Assembly: GCF_003576645.1 (NCBI RefSeq)
Contig: NC_044930.1
Span: forward strand, 6,126,711-6,190,710
DNA: 64,000 nucleotides
Direction: 5' to 3'
Source: Ipomoea triloba
Taxonomy: Eukaryota; Streptophyta; Magnoliopsida; Solanales; Convolvulaceae
Both the position numbers and the translations under genes were made by a program. The notes beneath the pieces were generated by a model. The model saw only the letters and a program-made list of their open reading frames with translations, was not told the DNA's origin and ran no database searches. Positions 37,846 to 50,354 of the stretch are shown here, one piece after another. Positions within the stretch are counted from its first letter, which is position 1, and each line of letters opens with the position of its first letter.

Positions 37846-38484
37846 GCCCCATTATGTTTGTTTGACATTATCCCTTCGGACGCTATCTAATTAAATTTGA
37901 CCGTTTATCTTTTAAAAAAAAGTATTCAATGTTTACTGAAGTGCATTTTAAAACTATATTTCAATAGATTATATATATATAAAAAAAAGAGACTTACCAT
38001 AATAACATGGTATTTATCAAAATTAACATAACTTCAAAACATCTTCATTGATAATAAAGCATTACGCGTTGCAACATAATTTATGAGGAAGTTTTGATGC
38101 AAAACAACTATTGACTACTAAAACTTAGTGAAAACATTATTTGAAAAAAAATCAAGTCAGTAGATTAAGATCTATAAACACACAAATTAATTATTGATGT
38201 AAAAAAAATAATTCTCACTTTTAAAGATAAACTTTAGAGCCTCAAGTTGCTCAAATATATTCACAAGAAAGGCTATAGTAACTTAAAGTATATAAAGTTT
38301 GGAATATGAAATCTAACTTTTTTTTAATACACCCCAACTATATTACTATATTAGATGTTTTTTTTTTTAATTATCATCACAAACAAATAAAAATATAATA
38401 CTAAATTAAAAAAATACATGTAGGCAAGAATTTGTACTTGGTATATAATTTGAATAAGCAGTGCAATTAGATCGTAAATAGTAA
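37846..38484. other. AT-rich stretch, no gene seen
   Basis: A short spacer between the copia remnant and the MITE, with A- and T-runs only. Confidence 0.6.
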
Positions 38485-38785
38485 GGGTGTGTTTGGTTGG
38501 GGGGTTTTGGTATAGGGAATGGGTATGAAAGTGATTGCTAGTGTTTGGTTGATAGGTTTTGAGAATGCTACTATGGGTATGGAATACCCCATTAATGGGA
38601 AAACCCATACCCTTATTAAATAAGGGTTTCATTTCACTTCTTCATTTCTTCCCCAACTATTAATATTCATTCCCATTCCACCCAACTACCAAACATGCTA
38701 AATACTTTCACCAAAACCCATTACCCTTACCAAGTATTTGATACCCATTCCGATTCCGATTCCCATGTGCGAACCAAACACACCC
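38485..38785. mobile_element. Harbinger-like MITE 3 (TAA duplication)
   Basis: A 301-bp element begins GGGTGTGTTTGGTT and ends GAACCAAACACACCC, flanked by TAA at 38482-38484 and 38786-38788. The interior repeats GGGTATG and CATACCC words. It lies about 290 bases before the start of the WD40 gene and may sit within its promoter. Confidence 0.85.
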
Positions 38786-39078
38786 TAAGTCACAATTCAC
38801 AAATCATAAATATGAAAACGGGAGGTTAATATAATTTTATAAGAAATACATGCCACAAACACGAACAAAAAAAGAATGGGAAAAGGGCCAAACAACAAAA
38901 AAAGGAAAATACAAGACAAAAAGAAACATTAAACCCTAAACCCTACTAATATGCTTCGCTGCTGTAACGAGATTCAACCATCCATTTGAATGCAGAAGAT
39001 TCTGTTTTCTCGCCGGAGATACGCCAGTTAGGGTTTCTGCAGGCTCTCCGGGGAACTGCGGAAGGTAGAGGAAAGAAG

Positions 39079-42000
39079 ATGGCTTACGTAGCATTGAAGA
39101 AGAATTACAAGTGCGTTCAGTCCCTGCAGCAATTCTATTCCGGAGGTCCTTACGCTGTCTCCTCCGACGGGTCTTTCCTCGTCTGCGCCTGCGATGAAAC
39201 CATAAAAATCGTCGATGCTTCGAATGCGTCGATAAAGTCTACAATCGAGGGCGACTCGGAGCCGGTCACGGCTCTCGCTCTCAGCCCTAACAACAGCCTG
39301 CTCTTCTCGGCCAGTCACAGCCGCCAGATTCGAGTCTGGGACCTCTCTACCCTAAAATGTCTTCGTTCCTGGAAGGTATTTCTTCACACAATGATTTCCA
39401 GTTCCATTCTCCTTTTTTTTTTTTTTTTTCTGCAATGCCTTTCTTCTGTTTGAGTTTTTTAATTTTAGTGTGTAATCAACATGGCATTGTGGACAGGCAC
39501 ATGAGGGACCTGTGATGGGATTAGCTTGCGATGCTTCGGGCGGGCTGCTGGCAACAGCAGGGGCGGATAGGAAAGTGCAAGTGTGGGATGTGGATGGAGG
39601 ATTCTGTACTCACTATTTCAAAGGCCACAAAGGAGTTGTGACTAGCATTATGTTTCATCCTGACCCAAATCGTCTAATTGTGAGTTCATGTTTCTGATTT
39701 CTTGATGGGTATATTAACTGAGGGCTTTCCTTGTATATATATATATATATATATATTTCTGAAATCAGGAATTAATATATATTTGGTGATCTAATTAACT
39801 GTAAATGATGATTAACCTTTATAATTATTTATGCATTTGAATTTTTGGCTGCTAGTGCCTAGTGGAATATGTTCACTGCTGGGTTGGGTGTTGAGCAACA
39901 CCCTAGATTTATTGATGGCCATCAGTTTTCACTTTCATCTTTATATTTTACTTATAAGGTTATTGCTTCTGTATTCCTTGTAGCTTTTCACTGGGAGTGA
40001 TGATTCCACAGTTCGAGTCTGGGATCTAACAAGCAAGAAGTGTTTGGCTACACTAGAAAAACACCAATCAACGGTCACTTCTGTCGCAGTATCTGAAGAT
40101 GGATGGACCTTGATTAGTGCAGGGAGGGATAAGGCATGTTTTAATCTTTCCTCCACTCCCTTAGTTTTTTGCATAATGCTGTATTGATTTTCCTTTGGAT
40201 TAAGGTATAGTGGTATATTGTATGTATGATTTTGCATGTTCCTCTTTCTATTCATAAATATGATCCTAAGATGAGCAAGAGCAACTGTCCAGTTTAATTA
40301 TACAAACTGCCACGTGTGCAATATAGCACTGTAATTTATTCTTGCTTAGGCTCTAGGATCCATTCTTTCCTATGAAGGAAATGAAATTTATGATAATTTA
40401 TTCAATTCATTAATGTGCCCTGCTCATGCGCTTGAACTAATTTAATTCTATGTCTAAATTCTTGGACCTTTTTCTTGCCTTCACTTCTTCCTGTTGGGCA
40501 TAAATTCTTATACCAATGGAGTTGCTGATGTTCAGATAAATTTCAGGTTGTGAATTTGTGGAATTTGCATGACTTTAGCTGCATGATCACAATCCCAACA
40601 TTTGAGGCAGTAGAAGCTGTGTGCATAATTGGGTCTGGCTCTTGCTTCAATGCATGCATTGCTTCTTCTTCGGATCAACATGGAAAGAAGAGAAATGACA
40701 TACCATCAATTAATTTTATCACAGTTGGTGAACGAGGGGTGGTGAGGATATGGAAGTCAGATAGGTATCTTTCATTGATTGGAACTGATTGCAATGCTCT
40801 TATTACGCTACTTTATATCTTTCTGCTCTTTAGTAGCATCCTTTCTTCCACTCCCCACTAAAATGTTTCTTTTTATAATATACTTCTCATAGAGCAATGT
40901 GTAAAACATTGATAAGTAACACCCTACTTTTTGAGTTAAACATGCATACTTTGTAGTGAATAAACCTTTGAACTGAATCATATATTTGTTTATTAGCATT
41001 GTTTCCTCACACTATAAATCCTGGGTTAACTGACTTTCAACTATATTTCCAACAGAGCTCTTTGTATTTTCGAGCAAAAACAGTCTGATGTTACTGTCAC
41101 TTCTGAAAGAGAAGATACCCAAAGAGGGTTTATTTCTGCTGTCATTTTGCCAACAAGTCAAGAGTTGCTTTGTGCCACAGCTGATCAGCAGTTTCTTATT
41201 TATTCTCCCAAGGAATCTGATGGTATACTAGGATTAGTTCTGTCGAAAAGGCTTGTTGGATACAATGAAGAGATTGCAGATATGAAATTTTTAGGGGAGG
41301 ATGAACAGTTCCTTGCTGTTGCCACAAGTGTTGAGCAGGTGAGATTTTCTAATGAGTTTCTTGATCTAAATTCTTTCAAGCTCTGTCATGCTGCATTGCC
41401 TGTGCATAGTCCTTGCTTTCAATCTAGGGTCCATGTATGCTAATTTTAAGGTTTTGAGGACAAAAGTGCGGATATATAATCTGTTTTAAAAAATAAAATT
41501 GTGTATTGACATCTGCCTACAATCATGATATGCCATCTACTGATCACTATAGGATCCTCGAGAGACTAGAAATCTACTAAAATATTATTCTTTATAGTTC
41601 TTAAAATGTATTACCTTGAATTAAAGTCAGCAGGCATGCTTTGAGTTATTTTGAGCATAACCATTAGGGATTATCATCTAAAGGACTGCATGCATGTTAA
41701 TCTGAGTGTATGATCTTATATCAATTATTTAAAATTCTTAAAATTTATAGCATGAAATAATGTCTGCATTTTATACTTTAGCTCTTTTGAGTATAGCTTT
41801 TGTGGACTTATATCTAAAAACTGTATGTACATAGGTCCGAGTGTATGATCTTACAACAATGTCATGTGCCTATGTGTTGGCTGGTCACACTGAAATCGTT
41901 CTGTGCCTTGATACCTGTGTATCAACTGCTGGAAGAACACTAATTGTTACTGGGAGCAAGGACAACAGTGTAAGTTTATCATGTCATTTCTATTCAGGCA

Positions 42001-45000
42001 CCTCTTTATTGCTACTATAACCCTCTATCATCTCTTTTTCTTTTGGTGGTTCATTGTGAGGAAATATTATTATCTTCAAGCTTCTGTAAGCCTTATTCCA
42101 TTGTTTTCATAGGTTAGGTTGTGGGATTCCCAGACCAAACATTGCATTGGAGTCGGTGCAGGGCATTTGGGAGCTGTTGGTGCTGTTGCTTTTTCAAAGA
42201 AACATCATAACTTCTTTGTGAGTGGTAGTAGGTAAGTGTCACACCAGAAATTACCATACTATAAGTCTATAACATCCTTTGGTATATTTATTTAATCACA
42301 CATTTGATACTGAATTAATAGCCTTAACATTCTAAATCACACAGTTATGTTTCTTGCCAACTATTCTTTGTAAAAGAGTTAATTGAATGATAAAGATGTT
42401 AGTATGTTACCTAGGTTTTCATCTCAATACCCATCCTGTTTTCATCTGATATTTTGTGTCAATGTTGTGAAAACTTTTGTTTTGTTTTGTTTTTTTCTCC
42501 AGATATTTGGCATTATAGCTACTGATTTAGGTGTTTATATAAGAAGTATTTTTTTTTCTTCAAATCTTTCAGTCCTATACTGGATGCTTTCTTTCTACTT
42601 TTGAGAGTTTGCCATTTCCAATCCCTGTTCTGTTATCCTCTTTCTTTTTGGAAGCTTAGTATTCTGTATTTCACTATTTTTAATGGATTTATTATTTATA
42701 GTGCTCCTTTGACCAAATAGACAGAATCAATGTTTCACTCTTTTGCTACTTTAGAAGCACTGTAATTGACTCATGGTGTTTTTGTGTCTGTGCAGTGATC
42801 GTACATTGAAAGTATGGAGTCTAGATGGTCTCCTGAATGACACTGAAGAAGTTTTTAATTTGAAAGCAAAAGCAGTTGTAGCAGCACATGACAAGGATAT
42901 TAACTCTCTGGCAGTTGCACCGAATGATAGTCTTGTTTGTAGTGGTTCTCAGGTACGAAGCTACTTGTCAACATTTATAATCTCACATACTTCTATTGGA
43001 GTCTGGTTATCATCTCACAATTTTCTTTTATAATCTCTCTTTCAATTACAAGGACCGCACTGCTTGCATTTGGAGGCTTCCAGATCTAGTGTCTGTGGTC
43101 ACACTCAGGGGGCATAAAAGAGGGATTTGGTCTGTGGAGTTTTCTCCAGTTGATCAATGTGTGATTACGGCATCTGGAGATAAGACCATAAAGATATGGG
43201 CTATATCTGATGGTTCGTGTTTGAAAACATTTGAAGGGCACACATCAAGTGTAATTCGAGCATCATTTGTTACACGCGGCACTCAGTTTGTTTCTTGTGG
43301 TAAATTGGAATCCTGAAATCTATGCTTTTTCTAGTTGTGACCTGCTTTTAGCCTGCTACTAAAAGTGAAACCATCTTTCTTTTAGGTGCTGATGGTTTAG
43401 TGAAGCTGTGGACAGTCAAGACCAACGAGTGTCTTGCAACATATGACCAACATGAAGACAAGGTGCTAAGTTTTATGCAGTTTTTCTTGTGCTTATGGAA
43501 GCCTATATGTATTTATTTGATGAGGACAAGATAATCCATGTTTATGAGATTACTGATAGTAGTGCCAATCCATTGATGTCTACATGATGCCATGGCTGCT
43601 TAACATGCTTAGAATTCTTTTATGAGCTTATGATATGCTTTCATTTTCTTTTCAATATCGGATAGTATGTTCTAACTTTTTTGCAGTCATATTTGCAAAG
43701 GATGCAATAGTCTTAATTCCCTTAACTGTTTGACTTCAGATTTGGGCTTTAGCTATTGGGAAGAAGACAGAAATGCTTGCAACTGGTGGCAGTGATGCAG
43801 TTATCAATTTATGGCATGACTCCACAGCTTCAGATAAAGAGGAAGCTTTTCGTAAAGAAGTGAGATATTTATCTGTTTGTTTCTGTTATATTGAAACAGT
43901 CCTCATGCTGTATGAAGCATCAAGTTATTGGGTAACAACGTCCTAACGGCATTACTGTGCTGCTAATGCAGGAGGAAGGTGTTTTGAGAGGACAGGAGCT
44001 AGAGAATGCTGTATTCGATGAAGATTACACTAGAGCAATCCAGATTGCTTTTGAGCTTCGCAGACCTCATAAGCTTTTTGAGCTATTTGGTCAACTCTGC
44101 AGGTAGGCATGGCTGTTGGTCTTCACGTTCTTTTTTCCTCTCTTGTTTTCATATGCTGGTGGTAAATGGTAATGTTGTCACAATGTCATCCCCTTCGTCT
44201 TCTCTGTAACACTAATTTCGATGCAGAATGGAAGAGCCTAGAGTTCACTTGGGGAAAGTTTTGCATGCTTTTGGCAAGGAAGAAATTTGCTTGCTTTTGG
44301 AATATATCCGAGAATGGAATACAAAACCAAAATTCTGTCATATAGCACAGTTTGCTCTTTCTACAGTATTCACCATGCTTCCACCAACAGAGATTATCGA
44401 GGTTTGAGCCCTCTCCTTTGTTGTTGTAGTTACAGATTTTTGCAGAAATTAGTAACAAATTCAATGCCTATGAAAAAGCATTTGATATTTTATTAGTGAA
44501 TTAATGAATTGATTACAGTTAAAAGTGTTTTACTAAATTTGACTATAGAGCTTAAAGGAAGTTTTGTCCTTTGTACGGTGTTCCAGATAAAAGGTATAGG
44601 AGAGTTGCTCGAAGGCATTATGCCGTATTCACAGAGGCATTTCAGCAGGATAGATAGGTTGGAAAGAAGCGCTTACCTATTGGACTATACTCTAACAAGC
44701 ATGTCGGTCATTGAACCTGAAGTCCGTGCTGGTGGCTTAACATGGAAATCGGAAGAAAAAGATGCTAGAGACACTGTTGAAGCAGCAGATGATGGCTTAA
44801 CATGGAAATTGGAAGAAAAAGATGCTAGAGACACTGTTGAAGCAGCAGATGAAGGGCAACTAGGAGAAGGTGATTTAACAGAGCAAGAGGCCAATCAGGA
44901 AGAGATTAAAACCAAGATCTCTTCAAAGAAAAAGAAATCACACAAGTTGAGAGACATTGAACCATCAGAAGGAGATTTAACCGAGCAAGAGCCAAATCAG

Positions 45001-45258
45001 GAGTTGACAACCAAGGTGTCTTCAAAGAAAAGGAAATCACACAAGTCGAGAGACATTGAACCATCAGAAGGTGATTTAACCGAGCAAGAGCCAAATCAGG
45101 AGTTGACAACCAAGGTCTCTTCAAAGAAAAGGAAATCACACAAGTCAAGAGACATTGTACCATTAGAAAGTGATTTAACAGAACAAGAGCCGAACCAGGA
45201 GGAGCTGAAAACTAAGACCTCTTCAAAGAAAAGGAAATCGCACAAGTCGAAACACTGA
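39079..45258 (+). CDS. TOZ: WD40 protein TORMOZ / UTP13, SSU processome component
   Basis: The plant UTP13 homologue, a nucleolar U3 snoRNP (UTP-B) subunit needed for 18S rRNA processing. Arabidopsis mutants fail in embryo cell-plate orientation. Exons: 39079-39375, 39497-39679, 39984-40133, 40547-40764, 41056-41338, 41835-41969, 42113-42231, 42796-42952, 43053-43299, 43386-43462, 43740-43859, 43972-44102, 44227-44401, 44587-45258. Phases join and give 987 aa. Two arrays of WD40 repeats fill about residues 15-650 (for example IRVWDLSTLKCLRSWK and DKTIKIWAISDG), followed by a Utp13 C-terminal domain (about 663-800). Intron 3 uses a GC donor (AAG/GCATGT). The tail after about residue 814 is a lysine-rich tandem repeat that makes the protein about 110 aa longer than the Arabidopsis one. 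The ATG opens MAYVALKKNYKCVQS as in relatives. Confidence 0.95.
44734..44853 (+). repeat. In-frame 60-bp tandem duplication in TOZ
   Basis: Two copies of a 20-codon unit (GLTWKSEEKDARDTVEAAD-type) lie end to end with one clear change, TCG to TTG. The near identity indicates a recent duplication. Confidence 0.9.
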
Positions 45259-45360
45259 ACCATTAAGAGGCGATTTAACAGAGCAAGAGCTGAACTGGGA
45301 GGAGTAGAAAACAAAGACCTTTTCGATGAAAAGGAACTCATAGAAGAAGTTGAATGGCAA
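44866..45360 (+). repeat. 33-34 codon minisatellite in TOZ, extending past the stop
   Basis: Units begin at 44866, 44968, 45067 and 45166, each encoding GDLTEQE..NQE followed by SSKKRKSHKS-type basic patches. A fifth, degenerate unit begins at about 45266, beyond the stop at 45256-45258. The basic patches resemble nucleolar localisation signals. Confidence 0.9.
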
Positions 45361-46069
45361 ATTGGCAAGAAAGCATAGGGAGAGAGTAAGTTGTTGGGTT
45401 CATCTTTAGCCTTCTGTCTCATGTAATTATCAAATTTTGTCATGAATCATGAGTGAACACATAACCCCCATTGAGACTTCTCACGCAAGGCCAGGTAAAG
45501 TTGCATGCCGTACTCATGTGATATGGCCTTGTGATGTTAGTATTTGGGTTTGTTACACATTTAAATTCTATTACATGTCAGTTATACAAGAAGATAAACT
45601 AAAATGAGCATAGATACTTGTTCATTTGTACTGAATTGCATGGTAATGATGGTATGAAGATTTACATACTGTAATACTGACTAACCCAACAATTGTCTGG
45701 AATATTGCTAACATGGTAAAATAGAAACCCACAATTAAGTCGCTGTCATTAAGTTGTATGAACATAGGTCTCACCCCTACAAAACAACACAAGTTTTGCC
45801 TAATTGACTTGTGTGAAACTGTGAATATATTCCTAGTAATAGTTCTTTCCTAAACGTGAGTAGTTATATTCATGTAACTTAAGAATGAAGACACCAATTC
45901 CAACTAAAGCTGTCAAAACGGACAGGTCTGACCCCATATGAGCTTCCAATTCCAACTAAAGCTGTCAAAACGGGCCACTGACCCCATATGAGCTTCCAAC
46001 CAGGGGAGTGAAATATATCCTCCTATTTTATGTACATGCATGCAGTATGGAAGGAATCTGATGAGGAAC
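45259..46069. other. Convergent 3' region between TOZ and the TRM-like gene
   Basis: This should hold the 3' UTRs of both genes. At 45896-46002 a unit containing CCAACTAAAGCTGTCAAAAC and CCCCATATGAGCTTCC is tandemly duplicated with small changes. No further gene was seen. Confidence 0.6.
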
Positions 46070-48983
46070 TCAATATGAAAGCAGGTCATCATAAAGCAGC
46101 TCATCCAAAAGATCATCTAATATCAGGTCTTCCAGCTCAAGTCCAACACACTCTGCTTCAAACTGAAGGTTCATCCAGTTATCCCCTCTAGCCAAATCCC
46201 AGCTCACCGGATCATCAAGTGAATTGCTCTGGCGCAGTAACCGCCTGATATCGCCCCACACATCCTCTACAATCCCATAACCTACCGGCATTCGTTTGAT
46301 ACAAGACCGGCATGTCAGTGCCTTTGGCCAGTACAGATATGACTTCTCGTATATTTCTAGCAAGGCCTCATTCACTGAACTAAACAGAACAAGATGATCG
46401 TAGACGCCATCATCTTCACTTCCAGTACAGTCTGATTGCGCCACTATCTGCTCCACTTCATCAAACACCAAAGGGTTTAATGGCATTTCAGCTGAATGCC
46501 ATTTCTCTAGGAACTCACCACTGCATAGTCCCGATACTTCTAGTACACATTTTACATAATCAAACGCAGCCTTGTTGCTGTCATCAACCTGAATACGCAT
46601 AAACATGTCCTCCAACCCCTTCTCATCGTTTACTGAATCTTCTGCTGTGCTTATATTTTCTGTCTTTGGTATGTTTTCTTGGTCAGCAAATGAATCTCCT
46701 ATATCACAGAATAAAGAAAACAAAAGTAACCCATATGAGTCGTAAGTAAATCATTTAAGGTTGTCTCCATCAACTTGGCTACAGAAATCGAGCCATAATC
46801 TTGATTCTAGTTTCTAATGCTTAACGAGTCATAGTTTGAACTATCCTACAAGCTACAACATGATATGATATTTTAATAAAACCTGCCAGTTAGTGACAGA
46901 TTATCTAAACCTTGTTTTTCCTTAGTCATACGATACAAATACACACAAAAGTACTCAGACATGAAGGCATGACATAGAACAAATTCCTTAATTTTTGCAA
47001 AAATACCTTCATTCTTAGAGAACTCTGCTGGTTCTGTTGTGTGCTGGAGATCTATTTCAGGATCAGAAGATGAAGTGCACTTGATGTTGTGAGTTTGTAA
47101 GCCACTAAAGTCATCATAAGTATCACCATCAGTTTGAAAGTTTTCCCGGGGGATTTCACCAGAATTATCCTCTGATTGATGGAGATTTTCTGAAGCTACA
47201 AGGGTGTCCAGATGCTTTTGCTCACCGGACATATTTCTGAACGGTGTGTTAGAAGAACTAGCATATAGACACTCGTTTGAACCATAACACCTCAGATCAG
47301 GCAATGAAAGAATCCTTTCGAGGGTTTTGGGCCCAGGACTAGAAGAGGAAGCTGTTCCTAATGCTCCATAGCTCTGCCTCTCGGAGGTATGGTGTTTTAC
47401 TTTTTGTTTGAAACACGACTCAAGCAACCGATTGTAGCGGTCTGCAAAGTCATTGCAAGACACAGTTCGTTTCATGTAATGCCCATCAGTCCTTCCAAAT
47501 GGAGAAGTACCACTGGAAGTCCTCGGGATGGACCTTCTGTATTTCGTGTCCAACTCTTCGTGTTGTTTATCATTTGCTTCTGTACCATCCTTGGATGTCT
47601 TTTGGCCATGGGGGACTTTATCAAGAACTGCATCCATCACAATCCGATGCTTCTCCTTTTTGCTCTCCCTTAGTGCATACCTTATTTTATCCCTTAGGTT
47701 CTTGAAACTTTTTTTACCATGTTTACTATCATGCTTGTTCTTATGCTCCCCATCTGGAGGGACATTGTCGAAGAGCTCGGGATTTGTCAAAAGGCGTTTC
47801 GTAACACTACCTTCCCTGCACAGCTCGGGTGTGGCTGCAGCAGGCCTTTCAGCCTGCAACTCGTCTTCTGCTTTTGCATAAACCTCGATTTCTTGAGCTA
47901 TAAACGCCTCTCTTAGCAACGAGCCAGCAGAAGGGAACGAGACAGACTTGGTTAGTCCTACTGGCTTTTTCGACAAGGCCTGGCTGCTATGCAATTGATG
48001 CTCAAACGATGAACTCCGGGCATGAAAGAATTTCAGGAATACCTGCCTTTTCATGTCTACTTGATCAAGAGAGCCCGGGAATCGCTTTGGCTCTGGCTTG
48101 GCCATAGCACGATCCTCGTCGCCTATCCTTGGCACGAGGGGGTCGAATAAGCTAGTGGAAGAACAATGGCCACTACTACTAGTTTTGTCATTATGCTTAG
48201 GAGTTTTGTCAGCTAAAGAAATATCATCAGGAAGACGTACACTCGAAGGGTCGAGACGATGGATGGAAGTTGTTCGGGTTAGTGGTGTCGGTGATGGGCA
48301 CGATGAGGTTCGATGGTGTTGGCCCCTTATTTTGTACACTTCGTCCACGATTAAAGCTTTCAATCGAGACCTCATCGACTTAGAAACCGAACCAGACTCC
48401 CCAGCTTTCAGTGCAGCCTGGAATTCATCATAGTTAAGATCACATCTCATATAATCAGCACAGTTAGCAGAAACTTACAGAATTATTCTCTGTTTTAGAA
48501 TCTGTTTTTGCTTGCATTTCACGTCCACTTGAAGCTGTTTCTTTAAACCTTTTGTGAGGCAAACGTTTCTTGACATTAAGCCATTTAGTGCGGTGGAAGT
48601 GATGAAGTATTCCCCACATGCATCCTGGTGGAGGATTATCCAGAGACATTGCGGATTCTTGCTGCTGCAAATTCTTTCCCATCTTCTGCAATACAATGCT
48701 TCCTTAAGCTGGCAAAATATAATCCAACACAACATTCAAGTTAAAATTGTGTCATACTTAAGTAGTGATTGGGAGTTTCCTTGTCAGTTGTCATTCAATA
48801 TATATATATATATGCAAGATCAAATGAGAATAGGATCCTAGGTAAAAAGTGAGGACTGATCTCAACATGATTCATCAATGGTTGATGGTTTTAGTAAAAA
48901 AACACGGGATCAATTTTATAATTATTGAAAACTTTTAAAAGCAAAGTTCATTTTATAATTACAGGAGAATGTGTTCACTTGAA

Positions 48984-49037
<54 letters not shown>

Positions 49038-49736
49038 ATCCATCTAGAATGATCAAATGTTGAAAATTAATGAAAAAGGAAAAAAAAAGCTGTGACATTT
49101 CTGTAATTTTTTGTAATTACGATTGTGCATTTGCATGTAATTGGAAGTGCATTTATTGTGATGATATGAAAGAAGAAGGTGATGAGAATTAGGTAGTGTT
49201 TTCCGTGCATTCAAAGCATTTACAAACACATTGTTTCAAATACACCATGGTAATTACAAAAATACTACCATGTTTTTTCCCCTTTTCATTGATTTTCACC
49301 ATTTAATCATTCTAGATGGACAGATCAAATTTGTTTTCTCACCTGAAAAGTTGTTCTCATGAGAACCTGGTCATATATATATAAAGAGAGAGCGAGTTAC
49401 AATCCCAGAGCACCAGTCCAATGTAGTGGAACCCAAATTAGCCAACCAGAAATGCACCAGAAGTTATTATTCACCATAGTTGTAAGTAATGTTTGTCGAA
49501 ATAGCGAATAACGTTCATCACCATATAATGATACTAACTTGCAATTAATTAAGATGAACATTTGTTTTTCCATGTAGGCACATAGGCAAGAACACGACGT
49601 CTTTCCATGTCCCATTTCTAATTCCTAAGTTTTGCGGCGAATTGAAAAGCAAAAGTTAAGAATCTGAAATCATGAAAATACAAGAATAATGGGTTTTGTA
49701 ATGTGATGATCATCGTACCTGGTGGTCTGCTGCCAT
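46070..49736 (-). CDS. DUF4378 protein, TON1 Recruiting Motif (TRM)-like
   Basis: TRM proteins recruit TON1 and PP2A to cortical microtubules and help set the preprophase band and cell shape. Proposed exons: 49736-49719, 48685-48479, 48417-47007, 46698-46070, all in phase, about 754 aa. The first exon codes only six residues (MAADHQ); translation could instead begin at MGKNLQ in exon 2. Near the N-terminus lies the family block GCMWGILHHFHRTKWLNVKK with a basic LPHKR, then RSRLKALIVDEVYK, a long Ser-rich disordered middle, and a C-terminal DUF4378 region (exon 4) ending in acidic LDDLLDELLYDDLLSY. The exon 2-3 junction is uncertain: the chosen intron has only 61 bases (donor TCT/GTAAGT, acceptor TTCCAG); an alternative donor in AAAAG/GTTTAA with acceptor TATGAG also keeps frame. 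DUF4378 membership is firmer than the TRM role. Confidence 0.75.
48989..49036. repeat. (CT)n followed by (TA)n microsatellite
   Basis: A compound simple repeat inside the first intron of the DUF4378 gene. Confidence 0.9.
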
Positions 49737-49739
49737 GGA

Positions 49740-49813
49740 GAGAGAGAGAGAGATAGAGATTGGGGTTGATGGAAGAGAAGAGAAGAGAAGAGAAGAGAAG
49801 AGACGAGACGAGA
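49740..49813. repeat. GA and AAGAG microsatellites in a gene leader
   Basis: GA repeats and five or more AGAAG-type pentamers lie just before the DUF4378 start on its minus strand. The transcript would therefore have a long CT-rich 5' leader. Confidence 0.85.
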
Positions 49814-49999
49814 CAGGGCTACGACAGAGATTTTCTCTCCTCCGATGTTTTGGTCGGTTTCTCTCTCCTGTGTTGCTCTCTACTTTTGGCGCCATATTCA
49901 TCCGCCAACTGCTCGCCATCTCACGCTTCTGTGTTGTTATTTGTAACAAAATAAATACACAAATATTTATAACCAAACTAGATCAGATTAAATTTTCTT

Positions 50000-50261
50000 A
50001 TATTTCTTGAATTATTTTTATACAATTATAAATATTTTCGTACAAAATTATATTGTAATCATATGTCAATTACTAATTAAGTAATTATTACTGTAACTTA
50101 TTTAAATTATAGTATGTGTCATATGTTTGTATCGATTTTTTTCCAAATTATTGCAAAAAGAATATAATTTATATTTTAGTAATGGTTATTAAAATTTATG
50201 TATTTTAGTAATTATAAATTGTAGATTCTCAACAAAGAGAACGTTAAGCAAAAAAAAAAAA
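50000..50261. other. Intergenic, presumed promoter of the PPR pseudogene
   Basis: AT-rich sequence between the divergent DUF4378 gene and the PPR pseudogene start. No certain element was recognised. Confidence 0.4.
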
Positions 50262-50354
50262 ATGAAGCCATTGGTACAAGAAAGAATGCTCTCAGGAGCT
50301 GCTGTCTCCCTCCTCTCCCTCATACGTAAACATGAATTCAACCGTAAAGCAATC

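Noticed and set aside
44866..45360. Regular repeats that could be mistaken for a CRISPR array
   Set aside because: The units are head-to-tail, in frame with TORMOZ and without unique spacers; this is a coding minisatellite in a plant nuclear gene.
44906..45443. Minus-strand frames over the TORMOZ repeats
   Set aside because: Antisense shadows of the repeat; their translations simply mirror it.
47389..48433. Plus-strand frames over the DUF4378 gene
   Set aside because: Shadows of the long minus-strand exon.
48446..48478. 33-base intron between TRM-like exons
   Set aside because: It uses good-looking sites (GTAAGT..TATGAG) but is far below the plant minimum length and breaks the frame.
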